The translations under genes were made by a program, and so were the position numbers. A stretch of 14,741 bases of DNA, from contig JBIIJN010000069.1 of the NCBI GenBank assembly GCA_044233745.1, positions 1-14,741 on the forward strand, read 5' to 3'. The notes beneath the pieces are model-generated. The model worked only from the letters and a program-made list of their open reading frames with translations, made no database searches and was not told where the DNA came from. Position 1 is the first letter of the stretch. Each line of letters begins with the position of its first letter. This document shows positions 14,026 through 14,741 of the stretch, one piece after another. The stretch comes from UBA6165 sp044233745 (GTDB lineage Bacteria; Bacteroidota; Bacteroidia; Flavobacteriales_D; Crocinitomicaceae).

Positions 14026-14741
14026 TTAATTATTAAATGCGAGGAGCGTAAGCCACGCTTCCTCGACTTTGTTTTCTTTGAGTAATTCTTTCGCAAGCAA
14101 GTGAAGTTCGAGCTCTAATTGAGCAGCATCATTTTCGTGTTTGATGAACAATTCGCTCAATTCAATCAGCTTGTAATCGTTTACATCGGTTTCGTTGGGA
14201 ATGGCTTCTACGTTGGCCAATTGTCCCAAATCGTTACCGGTTAGCACCTTGCTTTTGCGTATGTCGTGAGGCAAATTATCAAATCCAATGCCCAAGGTAG
14301 TCAAAGGTTTGGCTATTTCGAAAAGTGCAGTGCCGTTGGCTCTACAGTACCAATTGCCACCCATGCGCGCTACAAGATCGATTTTGGTTTGATCAATTTT
14401 CCCATTCACCATCAAATCTTCTCGGATGTGGATTCTTGTTACCTCACAGATAATCAGGTTGCCTGCACCACCTTGCGTGCCCAGTTCTTTGACTTCTATA
14501 ATTTTACATTCAAATTGAACAGGCGATTCTTTTACCCGCATCGGTCTTACGGTTTCAGATGGCACAGGAATAAAACCTGCTTTCACAAATTCGTCGACAT
14601 TTGAAGCGTATGGTGAACTTGCTAAGCTCATTTGATGCACCATGTCGAAGGTTACGACATTGATGACACATTCAGGTATTTTTTTTGCGTTTTCGTAGCT
14701 GTCCTTTGTAGTGTTGTTTCTACCACTTCTGGCTGGCGAAA
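14026..14741 (-). CDS. Flavin reductase-like protein (FMN-binding split barrel), 5' end outside window
   Basis: The frame runs off the right edge, so the gene is partial: 237 residues are visible and probably about 50 N-terminal ones are missing. The reading frame continues upstream of the internal ATG at 14643 with SPARSGRNNTTKDSYEN and IPECVINVVTF, which match the flavin reductase-like split-barrel family; 14643 is therefore not the true start. Further family features are VHQMSLAS, EFVKAGF, PVPSETVRP and KESPVQFECK. Such proteins bind FMN and may reduce or carry flavin, but the substrate of this subfamily is unclear. The C-terminal about 60 residues form a charged helical extension rich in Glu and Leu. 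It is the most upstream visible gene of the cluster leading to menB. Confidence 0.9.
   Translation of the reverse strand, partial: SPARSGRNNTTKDSYENAKKIPECVINVVTFDMVHQMSLASSPYASNVDEFVKAGFIPVPSETVRPMRVKESPVQFECKIIEVKELGTQGGAGNLIICEVTRIHIREDLMVNGKIDQTKIDLVARMGGNWYCRANGTALFEIAKPLTTLGIGFDNLPHDIRKSKVLTGNDLGQLANVEAIPNETDVNDYKLIELSELFIKHENDAAQLELELHLLAKELLKENKVEEAWLTLLAFNN

Noticed and set aside
14266..14604. 112-codon plus-strand open frame
   Set aside because: Antisense to the flavin reductase-like gene, whose family motifs continue in frame to the window edge.
14026..14643. Taking the ATG at 14643 as the start of the flavin reductase-like gene
   Set aside because: The open frame continues upstream to the edge with strongly family-like sequence (NNTTKDSYEN and following), so the gene is truncated by the window rather than short.

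Overview
The window looks like a chromosomal segment of a Bacteroidota bacterium, probably of the flavobacterial side. The evidence is the base composition (roughly 40% GC by eye), two promoters with the Bacteroidota -7 box TAnnTTTG, a fused SecDF, a DUF3127 protein, a CpsB/YwqE-type PHP phosphatase and a Bacteroidota-like 5S rRNA. All protein genes lie on the minus strand; only the 5S rRNA and its terminator are clearly on the plus strand.

Left edge (1-370): the 3' part of a 5S rRNA, i.e. the end of an rrn operon whose remainder lies outside, followed by a strong UUCG-loop terminator. Next comes a roughly 140-base rod-like inverted-repeat element that resembles a recurrent structured intergenic element of Flavobacteria. 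It fills the gap between the rRNA operon and the convergent polysaccharide operon.

Nucleotide-sugar operon (371-8493, minus strand, transcribed right to left from a promoter near 8525): eight genes joined by overlaps or gaps of at most 2 bases. In order they are a WbpE-like aminotransferase, UDP-glucose dehydrogenase, UDP-glucuronate decarboxylase (UDP-xylose synthase), WbpD-like N-acetyltransferase, WbpB-like oxidoreductase, a TviB/WbpO-type UDP-N-acetylhexosamine dehydrogenase, RmlB (dTDP-glucose 4,6-dehydratase) and a CpsB/YwqE-like PHP-domain tyrosine phosphatase. Together they can be read as two complete precursor routes and one first committed step: UDP-Glc to UDP-GlcA to UDP-Xyl; UDP-GlcNAc to UDP-2,3-diacetamido-2,3-dideoxyglucuronate; and dTDP-Glc to dTDP-4-keto-6-deoxyglucose. 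No glycosyltransferase, flippase or polymerase is present, so the assembly genes must be elsewhere.

Housekeeping right half (8622-14741, minus strand): secDF as a single-gene unit with its own promoter and terminator. Upstream of it is a co-directional cluster of a partial flavin reductase-like gene, a DUF3127 protein with an SSB-like acidic C-terminus, a small four-cysteine membrane protein resembling NqrM, menB (menaquinone synthesis) and a lipoprotein of unknown function.

I see no mobile element, CRISPR array, tRNA or defence system. The most unusual items are the structured element at 190-345, the precursor-only operon with its mixed Wbp/Tvi enzyme set, the DUF3127 protein with an SSB-type tail and the NqrM-like small protein.
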